A stretch of 64,000 bases of DNA from Shinella lacus (GTDB lineage Bacteria > Pseudomonadota > Alphaproteobacteria > Rhizobiales > Rhizobiaceae). The notes beneath the pieces were generated by a model that saw only the letters and a program-made list of their open reading frames with translations, made no database searches and was not told the DNA's origin. Positions 51,110 to 61,478 of this stretch are shown here, in pieces; within the stretch, counting starts at the first letter, position 1, and every line of letters begins with the position of its first letter. The stretch is taken from NCBI RefSeq assembly GCF_010994755.1, contig NZ_WHSB02000021.1, forward strand, positions 1 to 64,000, given 5' to 3'. Made by a program: the position numbers and the translations under genes.

Positions 51110-51123
51110 TTGACGCAAGTCAA
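51110..51123 (+). promoter_or_regulatory. FNR/NnrR-type box before nosR
   Basis: TTGAC-GCAA-GTCAA is a perfect dyad of the FNR/CRP superfamily (Nnr/Dnr/FixK-type), centred 65 bp before the nosR start. It predicts induction by low oxygen and nitrogen oxides. Confidence 0.8.
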
Positions 51124-51181
51124 CGACCGCTTGCCATGAACACTCCAATGCTCCCGCAACCATCTGCGGGAATGCCTTGGA

Positions 51182-53341
51182 ATGAAATTCGTTCGTCTCT
51201 TCTTTTTCCTCTGTGCCAGCCTGTTCTTCGCCTTCTCCGCGAAGGCCGGCACGGTGCTGCAAGACTATCTGCCGGGCACGACGGCCTCCGATCTCGTGCC
51301 GAGCGCGGATGGCTTCGGCGCGGTGCGCGACGATATCGCGGTGGCACCGGTGTTGCAGGGTGGCAAGACGGTCGCCTGGGTCTTCGTCACCTCGGATTTT
51401 GTCGGCACGACCGGCTATTCCGGCAAGCCGATCCATACGCTCGTGGCTGTAGGGACGGATGCGAAGATCATCGGCGTGCGCCTCGTCAAGCATTCCGAGC
51501 CCATCGTGCTCATCGGCATTCCCGATGCCAAGGTGAAGGCTTTGGTGGCCGGCTATGCCGGGCTCGACCTCGTCGCAGAGGCGAAATCCGGCGGCACGGC
51601 GCATGAGGTGGATATCATCTCCGGCGCGACCGTGACGGTGATGGTGATCGACGATTCGATCGTCCGTTCGGGCCTGAAGGTCGCACGGGCGCTGGGTCTC
51701 GGCGGTCTTGCGCCCGAAGCGGACAAGGCCGGTCCGCGTTTCGAGATCGATCCTGCGGCTACCGCGCCAACCGATTGGACCGAGGCCGAGGGCGACGGGA
51801 CGCTGCGCCGGCTTTCGCTCGACGTGGCACAGGTCAATGGCGCCTTCGCGGCGCATCCCGATGAACGGGCGCGTGAGCGGGCGATTGCCGAAGCGCCGCA
51901 AACGACCTTCATCGACATGCAGGCGGCGCTGGTCTCCGTTCCGGCAATCGGCGGCGCTTTGCTCGGCTCCGCCGAGGAGGTCAATCTCAAAGGCTGGCTG
52001 AAAGATGGCGAAAACGCCATCGCCGTAATGGCGCGCGGCCTCTATTCCTTCAAGGGCTCGGGCTACGTGCGCGGAGGCATCTTCGACCGCATCGTACTGA
52101 TCCAGGACGACGTGTCCGTGCGCTTCCGCGACCGTGATCATCGCCGTCTTGGCGGCATCGCGCTTGCCGGTGCGCCAGAATTCACCGAGATGGACCTGTT
52201 CCGCATTCCTGCGGGTCTCGGTTTCGATCCGGCCAAACCCTTCCGCATCCAGCTTCTGGCGCACCGCGAGGTCGGGCCGATCGAAAAGGTCTTCCATACC
52301 TTCGATCTCGGCTATCAGTTGCCGCAGAAATATCTCCGCGCCGTGGCGCCGCCGGTGAAGGAGGCTGTCGCCGTCGCCGACCGTGGCGAGGGAGCGGCGC
52401 AGGCCGATCTCTGGAAACGCATCTGGCAGGATTCCAAGCTGAAGATCGTCGTGCTCGGCGCCATGCTGGTGGTGCTGACCGGGGTTTTCTTCTTCCAGAG
52501 CTATGCGGTGAAGAACGCCAAGGGGTTCTACATCTTCCGCATCGCCTTCCTGACGGTGACGCTGGTCTTCCTGGGCTGGTATGCCAATGCGCAGCTTTCG
52601 GTCGTCAACCTGATGGCGCTGTTCGGCAGCCTGGTGACCGGCTTCAGCTGGCAGGCGTTCCTGCTCGATCCCTTGACCTTCATCCTGTGGTTTGCCGTTG
52701 CCGCCGCGCTGCTCTTCTGGGGACGCGGGGCCTATTGCGGCTGGCTCTGCCCCTTCGGCGCGCTGCAGGAACTGACCAACCAGATCGCCCGCAAGCTGGG
52801 CATCCCGCAATGGACATTGCCCTGGGGGCTGCATGAACGGCTCTGGCCGATCAAATATATGATCTTCCTTGGCCTTTTCGGCGTATCGCTGATGAGCGTC
52901 GAGCAGGCCGAGCACCTGGCCGAGATCGAGCCGTTCAAGACGGCGATCATCCTGAAGTTCATCCGCGCCTGGCCGTTCGTGGCCTATGCGGTGGCGCTTC
53001 TGGTGGCCGGGCTCTTCGTCGAGCGCTTCTACTGCCGCTATCTCTGCCCGCTCGGCGCCGCACTCGCCATCCCCGCTCGCATGCGCATGTTCGACTGGCT
53101 CAAGCGCTATCACGAATGCGGAAGCCCCTGTCAGACCTGCGCGATCCAATGTCCGGTGCAGGCGATCCACAAGACCGGCGAGATCAATCCGAACGAGTGC
53201 ATCAACTGTCTGCACTGCCAGGTTCTCTACCAGTCCGAAACGATGTGCCCCGTCGTGATCAAGAAGATGAAGTCGCGGGCCAAGCTTGCGGCGAGCCCGG
53301 GCGGTGCGCCGATCCATCAACCCGTAGCAAAAGTTAACTGA
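51182..53341 (+). CDS. nosR: NosR, electron donor/regulator of N2O reductase
   Basis: The 719-residue membrane flavoprotein has a signal peptide, a periplasmic FMN-binding domain (SGATVT at 147-152 with the predicted flavin-linked Thr), about six membrane helices from residue 430 with [10 protein letters not shown] and [10 protein letters not shown], and two ferredoxin-like clusters at the end ([24 protein letters not shown]). It supplies electrons to NosZ and is needed for nosZ expression. It is the first gene of the nos operon. Confidence 0.95.
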   Translation: MKFVRLFFFLCASLFFAFSAKAGTVLQDYLPGTTASDLVPSADGFGAVRDDIAVAPVLQGGKTVAWVFVTSDFVGTTGYSGKPIHTLVAVGTDAKIIGVRLVKHSEPIVLIGIPDAKVKALVAGYAGLDLVAEAKSGGTAHEVDIISGATVTVMVIDDSIVRSGLKVARALGLGGLAPEADKAGPRFEIDPAATAPTDWTEAEGDGTLRRLSLDVAQVNGAFAAHPDERARERAIAEAPQTTFIDMQAALVSVPAIGGALLGSAEEVNLKGWLKDGENAIAVMARGLYSFKGSGYVRGGIFDRIVLIQDDVSVRFRDRDHRRLGGIALAGAPEFTEMDLFRIPAGLGFDPAKPFRIQLLAHREVGPIEKVFHTFDLGYQLPQKYLRAVAPPVKEAVAVADRGEGAAQADLWKRIWQDSKLKIVVLGAMLVVLTGVFFFQSYAVKNAKGFYIFRIAFLTVTLVFLGWYANAQLSVVNLMALFGSLVTGFSWQAFLLDPLTFILWFAVAAALLFWGRGAYCGWLCPFGALQELTNQIARKLGIPQWTLPWGLHERLWPIKYMIFLGLFGVSLMSVEQAEHLAEIEPFKTAIILKFIRAWPFVAYAVALLVAGLFVERFYCRYLCPLGAALAIPARMRMFDWLKRYHECGSPCQTCAIQCPVQAIHKTGEINPNECINCLHCQVLYQSETMCPVVIKKMKSRAKLAASPGGAPIHQPVAKVN

Positions 53342-53355
53342 AGAAGGAGTCGATC

Positions 53356-55284
53356 ATGGAATCGAAGGAAAACAAGGGGCTGAGCCGCCGCGCGCTCTTC
53401 AGCGCCACGGCAGGGACGGCCGTTCTTGCCGGCACGATGGGGCCGGCCGCCCTTGGCCTGGGGGCTGCGGGTCTCGCCACCCCGGCCCGTGCCGCCGCCG
53501 GAGCGGACGGTTCCGTCGCACCCGGCAAGCTCGACGACTATTACGGCTTCTGGTCATCGGGACAATCGGGCGAAATGCGCATTCTCGGCATCCCCTCGAT
53601 GCGCGAGCTGATGCGGGTGCCGGTGTTCAATCGTTGCTCGGCCACCGGCTGGGGCCAGACGAATGAATCGATCCGCATCCACCAGCGCACGATGACGGAG
53701 AAGACCAAGAAGCAACTCGCTGCGAACGGCAAGCACATCCACGACAATGGCGACCTGCACCACGTCCACATGTCCTTCACCGAGGGCAAGTATGACGGCC
53801 GCTATCTCTTCATGAACGACAAGGCCAATACCCGCGTGGCGCGCGTGCGCTGCGACGTGATGAAGACCGATGCCATCCTGGAAATTCCGAACGCCAAGGG
53901 CATCCACGGCCTGCGGCCACAAAAATGGCCGCGCTCGAACTACGTCTTCTGCAATGGCGAGGACGAAGCGCCCTTGGTCAACGACGGCTCGACCATGACC
54001 GACGTCTCGACCTATGTGAACATCTTCACCGCCGTCGATGCCGACAAGTGGGAGGTCGCCTGGCAGGTGAAGGTCTCCGGCAACCTCGACAATTGCGATG
54101 CCGACTATGAAGGCAAGTGGGCCTTCTCGACCTGCTACAACTCGGAAATGGGCATGTCCCTGGAAGAGATGACCAAGTCCGAGATGGACCATGTCGTCGT
54201 TTTCAATCTCGCCGAGATCGAAAAGGCGATCACCGCCGGTCAATATGAAGAGATCAACGGCGTGAAGGTCGTGGACGGCCGCAAAGACGCCAAGTCGCTC
54301 TTCACCCGCTACATCCCGATCGCCAACAACCCGCACGGCTGCAACATGGCGCCGGACAAGAAGCACCTGTGCGTGGCCGGCAAGCTCTCGCCGACCGTAA
54401 CCGTGCTCGACGTCACCAAGTTCGACGCGATCTTCTACGACAATGCCGAACCGCGCAGCGCCGTGGTGGCGGAACCGGAACTCGGCCTCGGGCCGCTGCA
54501 CACCGCCTTCGACGGCCGCGGCAACGCCTACACCTCGCTCTTCCTCGACAGCCAGGTGGTGAAGTGGAACATCGACGAGGCCATCCGTGCCTATGCCGGT
54601 GAAAAGATCAATCCGATCAAGGACAAGCTTGATGTCCAGTATCAGCCCGGCCACCTGAAGACGGTGATGGGCGAGACGCTGGATGCCACCAACGACTGGC
54701 TGGTGTGCCTGTGCAAGTTCTCCAAGGACCGCTTCCTGAATGTCGGGCCGCTAAAGCCGGAAAACGACCAGCTGATCGACATTTCCGGCGACAAGATGGT
54801 GCTGGTGCATGACGGCCCGAACTTTGCTGAGCCGCATGACGCCATCGCCGTCGCTCCCTCGATCCTGCCGAACATAAAGTCGGTGTGGGATCGCAAGGAT
54901 CCGCTCTGGGCCGAAACCCGCAAGCAGGCCGAGGCCGACGGCGTCAATATCGACGAGTGGACCGATGCCGTCATCCGCGACGGCAACAAGGTGCGCGTCT
55001 ATATGACGTCGGTTGCACCGAGCTTCAGCCAGGAAAGCTTCACGGTGAAGGAGGGCGACGAGGTTACGGTCATCGTCACCAATCTCGACGAGATCGACGA
55101 CCTGACGCACGGCTTCACCATGGGCAACCACGGCGTTGCCATGGAGGTCGGACCGCAGATGACGAGTTCGGTCACCTTCGTCGCGGCCAATGCAGGCGTC
55201 TACTGGTACTATTGCCAGTGGTTCTGCCACGCGCTGCACATGGAGATGCGCGGGCGCATGTTCGTGGAACCGAAGGGCGCCTGA
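53356..55284 (+). CDS. nosZ: NosZ, nitrous oxide reductase
   Basis: The 642-residue enzyme has a long Tat signal ([12 protein letters not shown]), so it belongs to clade I. The seven-bladed propeller carries the CuZ histidines ([44 protein letters not shown]) and the C-terminal cupredoxin holds CuA ([18 protein letters not shown]). All ligands are present. It reduces N2O to N2 in the periplasm. It lies 14 bp after nosR behind AAGGAG. Confidence 0.97.
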   Translation: MESKENKGLSRRALFSATAGTAVLAGTMGPAALGLGAAGLATPARAAAGADGSVAPGKLDDYYGFWSSGQSGEMRILGIPSMRELMRVPVFNRCSATGWGQTNESIRIHQRTMTEKTKKQLAANGKHIHDNGDLHHVHMSFTEGKYDGRYLFMNDKANTRVARVRCDVMKTDAILEIPNAKGIHGLRPQKWPRSNYVFCNGEDEAPLVNDGSTMTDVSTYVNIFTAVDADKWEVAWQVKVSGNLDNCDADYEGKWAFSTCYNSEMGMSLEEMTKSEMDHVVVFNLAEIEKAITAGQYEEINGVKVVDGRKDAKSLFTRYIPIANNPHGCNMAPDKKHLCVAGKLSPTVTVLDVTKFDAIFYDNAEPRSAVVAEPELGLGPLHTAFDGRGNAYTSLFLDSQVVKWNIDEAIRAYAGEKINPIKDKLDVQYQPGHLKTVMGETLDATNDWLVCLCKFSKDRFLNVGPLKPENDQLIDISGDKMVLVHDGPNFAEPHDAIAVAPSILPNIKSVWDRKDPLWAETRKQAEADGVNIDEWTDAVIRDGNKVRVYMTSVAPSFSQESFTVKEGDEVTVIVTNLDEIDDLTHGFTMGNHGVAMEVGPQMTSSVTFVAANAGVYWYYCQWFCHALHMEMRGRMFVEPKGA

Positions 55285-55287
55285 ACG

Positions 55288-56616
55288 ATGCGGCTGTCCG
55301 TTTTTCTCATCGGCCTTCTTCTCGCTTCGCCGCTTGCGGCGGCGGAGCGTGCCGTTGCGCCGGGTACGGGCAGCCTCGCAGCCGCCATCGCCGGGGCTGC
55401 ACCCGGCGATGTGCTTGTTCTTGACGACGGGGTCTATGCCGGCCCCGTCGTCATCGACCGATCGCTCACCATCTCGGGTCCCCGCAGTGCGTTGTTGGAC
55501 GGGCAGGGGCGGGGCAGCGTGATGACGATTTCCGCTGCCGACGTGACCCTGACGGGCTTCACCGTCACCGGTTCGGGCCGCGTGAACCAGGATCTCGATG
55601 CCGGGGTGAAAATCCTGGAGGGTGCCGACCGGGCACGCATCGAGAATCTGCTCGTCACCGGAAACATGCACGGCATCGACGTGCATGGCGGCCACGATGC
55701 CGCCATCAGCGGAAACGAGATTATCGGGACCGACAGCCCGCGCATGAACGAGCGCGGCAACGGCATCTATGTCTGGAACAGCCCAGGTACGCTGCTCGAG
55801 AACAATGTCATCCGCTATGGCCGTGACGGCATCTTCTCCAATGCCAGCGCCGATAGCATCTACCGCGGCAATGTCATGCGCGACCTGCGTTTTGCCGTGC
55901 ATTTCATGTACACCCGCAACACCGAGGTTTCCAGCAATATCTCGATCGGCAACCATCTCGGCTTCGCAATCATGTTCTCCAACAAGGCGAAGATCCTCAA
56001 CAATCTGAGCCTCGGCGACCGCGAACACGGGCTGATGTTGAACTATGCCAACAATGCCGACGTCACCGGCAATCTGGTGCGCGGCGACACGAAGAAATGC
56101 CTCTTCATCTACAACGCCCACAAGAACCTGATCTGGAACAACCGCTTCGAGGGCTGCGGCATCGGCATCCACTTCACCGCCGGGTCCGAGAAGAATGTGC
56201 TGACCGGCAATGCCTTCATCGCCAACCGCGAGCAGGTGAAATATGTCGGCACCCGCAACATGGAATGGAGCCATGAGGGCAGGGGCAATTTCTGGTCCGA
56301 CCACCCCGCCTTCGACCTCAATGGCGACGGCATCGCCGACAGTTTCTATCGCCCAAACGATCTGATGGACCAGATCCTCTGGTCGCAGCCGGCGGCCAGC
56401 CTGCTCATCGGTTCGCCCGCCGTGCAGCTCGTGCGCTGGAGCCAGCGGGACTTTCCTGCGACGCTGCCCGGCGGCGTACGCGACAGCGCGCCGCTGATGC
56501 GGCCTCTCACCATATCCGTCCCGCCCGAAATCCTCGGCTACGAAGCCGAAGCCGCCGGTCGCTGGGCCGAAGGAAATTATGATGACACCGACCCTGACAA
56601 TCTCTCGGCTCACTAA
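55288..56616 (+). CDS. nosD: NosD, periplasmic NosZ maturation protein
   Basis: The 442-residue product has a signal peptide (FLIGLLLASPLAAA) and a parallel beta-helix with CASH-type repeats (NLLVTGNMHGIDVHGGHD, then similar units through residue 320). With NosF and NosY it forms the complex that assembles the CuZ sulfide cluster of NosZ. It starts three bases after nosZ and overlaps nosF by 38 bases. Confidence 0.94.
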   Translation: MRLSVFLIGLLLASPLAAAERAVAPGTGSLAAAIAGAAPGDVLVLDDGVYAGPVVIDRSLTISGPRSALLDGQGRGSVMTISAADVTLTGFTVTGSGRVNQDLDAGVKILEGADRARIENLLVTGNMHGIDVHGGHDAAISGNEIIGTDSPRMNERGNGIYVWNSPGTLLENNVIRYGRDGIFSNASADSIYRGNVMRDLRFAVHFMYTRNTEVSSNISIGNHLGFAIMFSNKAKILNNLSLGDREHGLMLNYANNADVTGNLVRGDTKKCLFIYNAHKNLIWNNRFEGCGIGIHFTAGSEKNVLTGNAFIANREQVKYVGTRNMEWSHEGRGNFWSDHPAFDLNGDGIADSFYRPNDLMDQILWSQPAASLLIGSPAVQLVRWSQRDFPATLPGGVRDSAPLMRPLTISVPPEILGYEAEAAGRWAEGNYDDTDPDNLSAH

Positions 56617-57481
56617 GCGCTTCGGCGAGGTGGAGGCGCTCAAGGCCGTTTCACTGACGTTGGAAGCGGGGCGGCGTGCGGCGCTGCTCGGCCACAACGG
56701 CGCGGGCAAATCGACCTTGATGAAGATCGTCCTCGGCCTCATCCCCTATGACGGCGGCGACGTCACGGTTTGCGGCATGGCGCCCGGTTCGCCGGCCGCG
56801 CGCGCGCAGGTGGCCTATCTGCCTGAAAACGCCGCCTTCCACCCCGCTTTGACCGGAGAGGAGCAGCTTCGCCACTATCTTGCACTGCGCGGGGAAAACC
56901 CGAAGCAGGCCATGGTGCTTCTTGCCCGTGTCGGGCTGGAGAAGGCGGCGCACCGACGCATCGGCACCTATTCCAAGGGCATGCGCCAGCGTATCGGCCT
57001 CGCGCAGACGCTGATCGGCCGCCCGCGTCTCCTCGTGCTGGATGAGCCCACGTCGGGCCTCGATCCGGTGTCGCGGCGCGATTTCTACGATCTTCTCGAC
57101 GGCCTTGCCGCCGAGGGAACCGCGATCCTGCTTTCTTCCCACGTGCTGACCGAGGTGGAGGCGCGCACCGACCGCATCCTTATCCTCTCGGGGGGCGAAC
57201 TGGTGGCTGAGGGCACGCTCGCCGATCTGCGGGCCCGCGCGGCACTGCCTGTCTCCCTTCTCGTTCGCCCTGCATCCGACCGTGCGCCATCTCTGGTGGC
57301 CGCCTTTCCAGAGGCCGTTGCGAGCGGGGATGGGCTTCTGCGCCTTTCCTGCGCGCAGGCGCAAAAGCTGCCGCTCTTGGCCCGCATATCCGCGCTCGGG
57401 GGCGACGTCGCCGACCTCGATGTGATCCCGCCGAGCCTCGAAGATATCTACAGCCATTTCAGCCGGAGGGACGGGCAATGA
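56579..57481 (+). CDS. nosF: NosF, ABC-transporter ATPase
   Basis: The 300-residue ATPase has Walker A GHNGAGKST, the signature YSKGMRQRIGLAQ and Walker B LLVLDEPTSGLDP. It powers the NosDFY complex for CuZ assembly. The start has two consecutive ATGs inside the nosD end, behind AAGGAAAT, and its stop overlaps the nosY start. Confidence 0.94.
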   Translation: MMTPTLTISRLTKRFGEVEALKAVSLTLEAGRRAALLGHNGAGKSTLMKIVLGLIPYDGGDVTVCGMAPGSPAARAQVAYLPENAAFHPALTGEEQLRHYLALRGENPKQAMVLLARVGLEKAAHRRIGTYSKGMRQRIGLAQTLIGRPRLLVLDEPTSGLDPVSRRDFYDLLDGLAAEGTAILLSSHVLTEVEARTDRILILSGGELVAEGTLADLRARAALPVSLLVRPASDRAPSLVAAFPEAVASGDGLLRLSCAQAQKLPLLARISALGGDVADLDVIPPSLEDIYSHFSRRDGQ

Positions 57482-58299
57482 ACCGCATCCTCGCCACCGC
57501 GATCTCGGAATTCCGCATCGCCTTCCGCAATCGCTGGGTCTCCATCGCGACGGGCATGATGGTGCTGTTTGCGCTGGTGCTCGCCGCCGCCGGTGCCGCG
57601 CCGACGGGGGATGTCGGCGTGAACCGGCTCTCGGTGACGGTCGCCTCGCTCACCTCGCTTGCTGTCTATCTCGTGCCGCTGCTCGCGCTCCTGATGAGCT
57701 TTGACGCGGTGGCGGGGGAGGTGGAACGCGGAACACTGCCGCTGCTGCTCACCTATCCCGTCTCGCGCCTCCAGATTTTGCTCGGCAAGCTGCTCGCCCA
57801 TCTCGTGATCCTCGCACTCGCGGTTACGCTCGGTTACGGCGCGGCGGCGCTGGTCGCCGTCTGGTCCGATGCCGAGGCGATCAGGGGGCTTGGCTCGCTG
57901 TGGCGACTGATCTGGTCTTCGGTCCTACTCGGGGCCACCTTCCTCGGCGCGGGCTATGCGCTCTCGGCTTTGGCGCGTCGGCCCTCCGGAGCCGCCGGTT
58001 TTGCCATCGCGCTCTGGCTCGTGGCGGTCGTGCTCTACGACCTCGCGCTGCTTGCGTTGATCGTCTCGGATGGCGGCGGTGCCTTCACCACGCAGGCGCT
58101 GCCGGTTGCCCTGCTTGCCAATCCCGCCGATGCCTTCCGCGTCTTCAATCTCTCGGCGGCGGAGGCCGTTGCGGCGGCCGGCGGCATTGGCGGTGCGGCG
58201 GGCGCCATTCCGCTCTGGCAATCGGCCGCTTCGCTCTTCGTATGGCCGCTCGCCGCCATCGCGCTTGCCGTGACGGCTTTCCGTAAGGTGACACCATGA
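57478..58299 (+). CDS. nosY: NosY, ABC-transporter permease
   Basis: The 273-residue protein has six hydrophobic segments, starting with a type-2 ABC permease lead (LATAISEFRIAFRNRWVSIA) and the SFDAVAGEVERGTLPLLLTY block. It is the membrane part of NosDFY. It overlaps the neighbours on both sides by four bases. Confidence 0.93.
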   Translation: MNRILATAISEFRIAFRNRWVSIATGMMVLFALVLAAAGAAPTGDVGVNRLSVTVASLTSLAVYLVPLLALLMSFDAVAGEVERGTLPLLLTYPVSRLQILLGKLLAHLVILALAVTLGYGAAALVAVWSDAEAIRGLGSLWRLIWSSVLLGATFLGAGYALSALARRPSGAAGFAIALWLVAVVLYDLALLALIVSDGGGAFTTQALPVALLANPADAFRVFNLSAAEAVAAAGGIGGAAGAIPLWQSAASLFVWPLAAIALAVTAFRKVTP

Positions 58300-58880
58300 G
58301 GATTTCGCTTCGTTCAGCCCTGTTCGTCACCGCCCTCGCGCTGCTTTCCGCCTGCAAGGAGGAGGTGGCCCAGAGCACGACGCCGCAGGACATGACGCCG
58401 GAGACCCTCGGTCACTATTGCCAAATGAACCTCCTGGAGCATCCCGGCCCGAAGGCGCAGGTTTTCCTCGAAGGCAACGCCGCGCCGCTGTTCTTCAGCC
58501 AGGTGCGCGATGCCATCGCCTATATGCGCGGCCCCGAGCAGGTCTCGCCGATCCTCGCCGTCTATGTCAACGACATGGGCAAAGCAGGTGCGACCTGGGG
58601 CCGCCCCGGCGATGGCAACTGGATCGCCGCCGACAAGGCTTTCTACGTTCTCGGCTCGGCGCGTGCGGGCGGCATGGGGGCGCCGGAAGCGGTTCCGTTT
58701 TCCAGCCGGGAGCGCGCCGAGGATTTCGTTCGCGCCGAGGGCGGCCGCGTGCTGACGCTCGCCGACATCACCAATGACATGGTTCTCGCGCCGGTCGATG
58801 CCGGGGCGGACCAGGGGAACGACGACGATGCGGATTTCGATGGCCGCCTGCGTGCCCTGCCCAACAAAGCCGGAGGCTGA
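58296..58880 (+). CDS. nosL: NosL, copper-binding lipoprotein
   Basis: The 194-residue product has a lipobox (LALLSAC) and the NosL Cu(I) motif YCQMNLLEHPGPKAQVFL, with further Met residues. It is an outer- or inner-membrane-anchored copper chaperone delivering Cu(I) to NosZ. It overlaps nosY by four bases. Confidence 0.93.
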   Translation: MRISLRSALFVTALALLSACKEEVAQSTTPQDMTPETLGHYCQMNLLEHPGPKAQVFLEGNAAPLFFSQVRDAIAYMRGPEQVSPILAVYVNDMGKAGATWGRPGDGNWIAADKAFYVLGSARAGGMGAPEAVPFSSRERAEDFVRAEGGRVLTLADITNDMVLAPVDAGADQGNDDDADFDGRLRALPNKAGG

Positions 58881-58883
58881 CCC

Positions 58884-59798
58884 ATGCCCATCACCCGACG
58901 CCGCCTGATCACGATTTCCGCCGCTCTGGCCTTCTTGCCTGCTACTGCCCGCGCGACCTCAAAGGGTACGACCCGTCAATGGACGGGACAGGCGTTGGGC
59001 GCACGCGCCTCGATCCGGCTCGACCATCCCGATGGGGAGGTCATCGCCGCCCGCGTCATGGCCGAGATCGACCGGCTGGAAGATATGCTCAGCCTCTACC
59101 GGCCGCAGAGCGCGTTGTCTCGTCTGAACCGCGACGGGCATCTCCCCGCACCGCCTTTCGAATTGCTCGACTGCCTGTCGCTGGCCGGTGCCGTCCACCG
59201 CGCAAGCGGCGGACGGTTCGACCCCACCGTGCAACCGCTCTGGGCGCTCTGGGCCGAAGCGGCTGCAGGCGGGCGGAAGCCCGATGCGCAAGCGGTCGAG
59301 ACGGTCCGCCGCGGGACCGGCTGGGCGAAGGTGGAACTCGACGCGGCCGCCATCACCCTGCAACCCGGCATGGCCCTGACATTGAATGGTATCGGCCAAG
59401 GCTATGTCGCCGATCGGGTCGCCGCCCTGCTGGAGGCGGAGGGGCTGAGCAATATCCTGATCGATACGGGTGAGCTGCGGGCGCTTGGCGGTAAGCCGGA
59501 GGGCGGGAACTGGCCGGTACGCCTGGAAACGGGAGAACGCCTGTCGCTGCGCCAGCGCGCGCTCGCCACTTCTGCCCCACTCGGTACGACCTTCGATCAG
59601 GCAGGCCACGATGGCCATATCCTCGATCCTACGACCGGCAGGCCGGCGGCATCGGCGTGGCGTTCGGTCTCGGTCTCGGCGCCATCCGCCGCCATTGCCG
59701 ACGCACTCGGCACCGCTGCCTGTCTGATCTCCGATCAGGAGGAAATCCGGGTCATGCTCGGACATTTCGAAGGCGCACGTCTGGAGGCCAGCGTCTAG
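58884..59798 (+). CDS. nosX: NosX, ApbE-type FMN transferase
   Basis: The 304-residue product has an export signal (TRRRLITISAALAFLPATARA) and the ApbE blocks LEDMLSLYRPQSALSRLNRD, LNGIGQGYVADRVAALLEA and HILDPTTGRPA. It attaches FMN to the NosR threonine. It starts three bases after nosL and ends the conserved part of the cluster. Confidence 0.93.
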   Translation: MPITRRRLITISAALAFLPATARATSKGTTRQWTGQALGARASIRLDHPDGEVIAARVMAEIDRLEDMLSLYRPQSALSRLNRDGHLPAPPFELLDCLSLAGAVHRASGGRFDPTVQPLWALWAEAAAGGRKPDAQAVETVRRGTGWAKVELDAAAITLQPGMALTLNGIGQGYVADRVAALLEAEGLSNILIDTGELRALGGKPEGGNWPVRLETGERLSLRQRALATSAPLGTTFDQAGHDGHILDPTTGRPAASAWRSVSVSAPSAAIADALGTAACLISDQEEIRVMLGHFEGARLEASV

Positions 59799-59834
59799 CC
59801 AAGCATTCGATCACCGCAACGACGAGAGGCTGTC

Positions 59835-59984
59835 ATGGACAAGAAAGAACCGCGCAAACCCCTGGTGTTTTCCGGTGAGCAGGTCAGCGGCAGGGAAATC
59901 AACGGCAGCAGTCTGATACCGATGCTGATCGCCGGGCTTGTCCTGATCGCCGTCGGCTATGTGGCCGTGATGGTCTTCGTCTGA
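59835..59984 (+). CDS. Small single-span membrane protein after nosX, 49 aa
   Basis: This short gene, 36 bp downstream of nosX, encodes MDKKEPRKPLVFSGEQVSGR followed by a linker and one membrane helix (LIPMLIAGLVLIAVGYVAV). The start follows GAGAGGCTGTC. It lies before the terminator shared with the convergent dnrN, so it is the last gene of the nos transcript. Function unknown. Confidence 0.65.
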   Translation: MDKKEPRKPLVFSGEQVSGREINGSSLIPMLIAGLVLIAVGYVAVMVFV

Positions 59985-59999
59985 CGAATGTGTGATGGA

Positions 60000-60030
60000 G
60001 CGGCACCCGGAAAATCCGGATGCCGCTTTC
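60000..60030. terminator. Terminator between the nos operon and dnrN
   Basis: GCGGCA (60000-60005) pairs with TGCCGC (60021-60026) with an inner CCGG/CCGG stem, followed by TTTC. It lies between convergent genes. Confidence 0.7.
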
Positions 60031-60040
60031 CGTCTCGGGC

Positions 60041-60718
60041 TTAGGGGCCGATGGCGGCTTCCGGCGTTTCGAAGCGCGGGAAAAGCACGGTATTCTCCAG
60101 ATGCATGTGCAAGACGAGATCATCGGTGAGCTTGCGCAGCCCCGTATAGAGCGCCGTCCACGACCCGCAGGCGCCCTCCGGCAGCGCCATGCCATGGGCT
60201 GCATGCTCGATATCCTGAAGAAGCCTGACCGTATCGGCATGTTCATGGCGCATCTGCATGATCGGGCGGGAAATCCGCGTGTTTTGCCCTTGCCGCATCA
60301 GGGGGAAGAGGATTTGCTCCTCGCTCGTCATGTGGTCTTCCAGTTCCGCCTTCAGCGCGACCAGTGCGCGAGCCAGTCCTGATGGGGCGACGGGATAGTC
60401 GCCGTGAACGCGTTCGACCTTCTCGGCAAGCGGGATCAAAAAGGCCAGTTCGCGGCGATGGGTCTCATGGTAGCGCGACAGAAGATGATCAATGAGCGGC
60501 CCGGTCTCCTGTGGCGCTTCAAGACCGGCCATCCGCTGGAGCGCTTCCAGCTCGGCAAGCAGTTCTGCCGGCGATAAGCCGGCCCGTTCGGCCGCTTGGC
60601 GCAGAGGGATATCACCCGCACAGCAGAAATTGATGGCAGAGCGGCGAAACAGTTCGGCCGCACCCGGCAGTTCGGCGGCAATGGTGGTCACGGTGGTCTT
60701 GAGAGAAAGCGTTTGCAT
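60041..60718 (-). CDS. dnrN: RIC/ScdA-type iron-sulfur cluster repair di-iron protein
   Basis: The 225-residue product has the N-terminal ScdA_N domain (RSAINFCCAGDIPLRQAAER) and a hemerythrin-like domain with di-iron His/Glu ligands (HLLSRYHETHRRELAF, EDHMTSEEQILFPLM, MRHEHADTVRLL, HMHLENTVLFPRF). It repairs iron-sulfur clusters damaged by NO. Its place beside the nos genes fits denitrification stress. The start at 60718 follows AAAGGATC. Confidence 0.9.
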   Translation of the reverse strand: MQTLSLKTTVTTIAAELPGAAELFRRSAINFCCAGDIPLRQAAERAGLSPAELLAELEALQRMAGLEAPQETGPLIDHLLSRYHETHRRELAFLIPLAEKVERVHGDYPVAPSGLARALVALKAELEDHMTSEEQILFPLMRQGQNTRISRPIMQMRHEHADTVRLLQDIEHAAHGMALPEGACGSWTALYTGLRKLTDDLVLHMHLENTVLFPRFETPEAAIGP

Positions 60719-60919
60719 GCTTGATCCTTTGAAGGAGGGAAGAGCTCCATTTTGCAGGATCGTCATGCGTCATCTTTGCGCCCGGCCGAACAAAAGAGCG
60801 GATGCATGAGAAGTTATCGTGGCGCTGCTTGCTGCACCGCAAAGAGTGCGACAATTCGGCGAGCCGGGAGCCTTTTCATCACGCGGCGCGCTTGGTAAGC
60901 CTCGGTGCGAGAGGTTTTG

Positions 60920-61312
60920 ATGACGATATACATGCAGCAGCGCCGGAACGGATGGGTGGCTTTCGCCGCCGCCGTGCTGATGGCGTTGCAGGTTCTTCTG
61001 AGCCCCTTGGCCCAAGCTGCCACGGCCGGCAGTTCGGCGGTGGATGCCTATGGTAATCCGCTCTGCATCACCCATCTCGACGAGCAGAAACCGGCATCGA
61101 CGCCGGGCAAGGAGCGCTCGCTCGCTCCCGATTGCTGCACGCTGGCCTGCGGTATGGCGGCAGGCCTCGTTCCGCCGTATCGCCCTGTCCTCATCCTGTT
61201 CAATCCGCTTGCACAACCCTCGCAGCGGATTTTCGACGGGTATGACGACCGCGCGCCTTCGGCGCATGAGGCTTTGCCCGGACATCCTCGCGGTCCCCCG
61301 GCACTCGCCTGA
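60920..61312 (+). CDS. Exported Cys-rich protein (DUF2946-like)
   Basis: The 130-residue product has a signal segment (AFAAAVLMALQVLLSPLAQA) and a Cys motif PDCCTLACGM, like DUF2946 copper-associated small proteins. It precedes YcnI and CopCD in the same direction. A copper-related role is inferred from the neighbours. Confidence 0.6.
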   Translation: MTIYMQQRRNGWVAFAAAVLMALQVLLSPLAQAATAGSSAVDAYGNPLCITHLDEQKPASTPGKERSLAPDCCTLACGMAAGLVPPYRPVLILFNPLAQPSQRIFDGYDDRAPSAHEALPGHPRGPPALA

Positions 61313-61478
61313 TCGCCGGGCCAGTGCCGGCAAGGCCATCGTGCGAGTTGTGCGGGTTTTCCCTGCCCTGATCGCTGCATGAGCGGACCGCCTGCTGTGT
61401 GCCCTCGCGCTCCTATCTCCTTTCCTTCTTCCATCATACCTTGCCGGCAGGGATGACCGGCTCTGTTGGAGACTGACA

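Noticed and set aside
51095-53320. 741-codon open frame on the minus strand
   Set aside because: It is antisense to nosR, which has full family motifs; long antisense frames are expected in GC-rich genes.
54751-56742. 663-codon open frame on the minus strand
   Set aside because: It spans the antisense of nosZ and nosD and has no recognisable domain.
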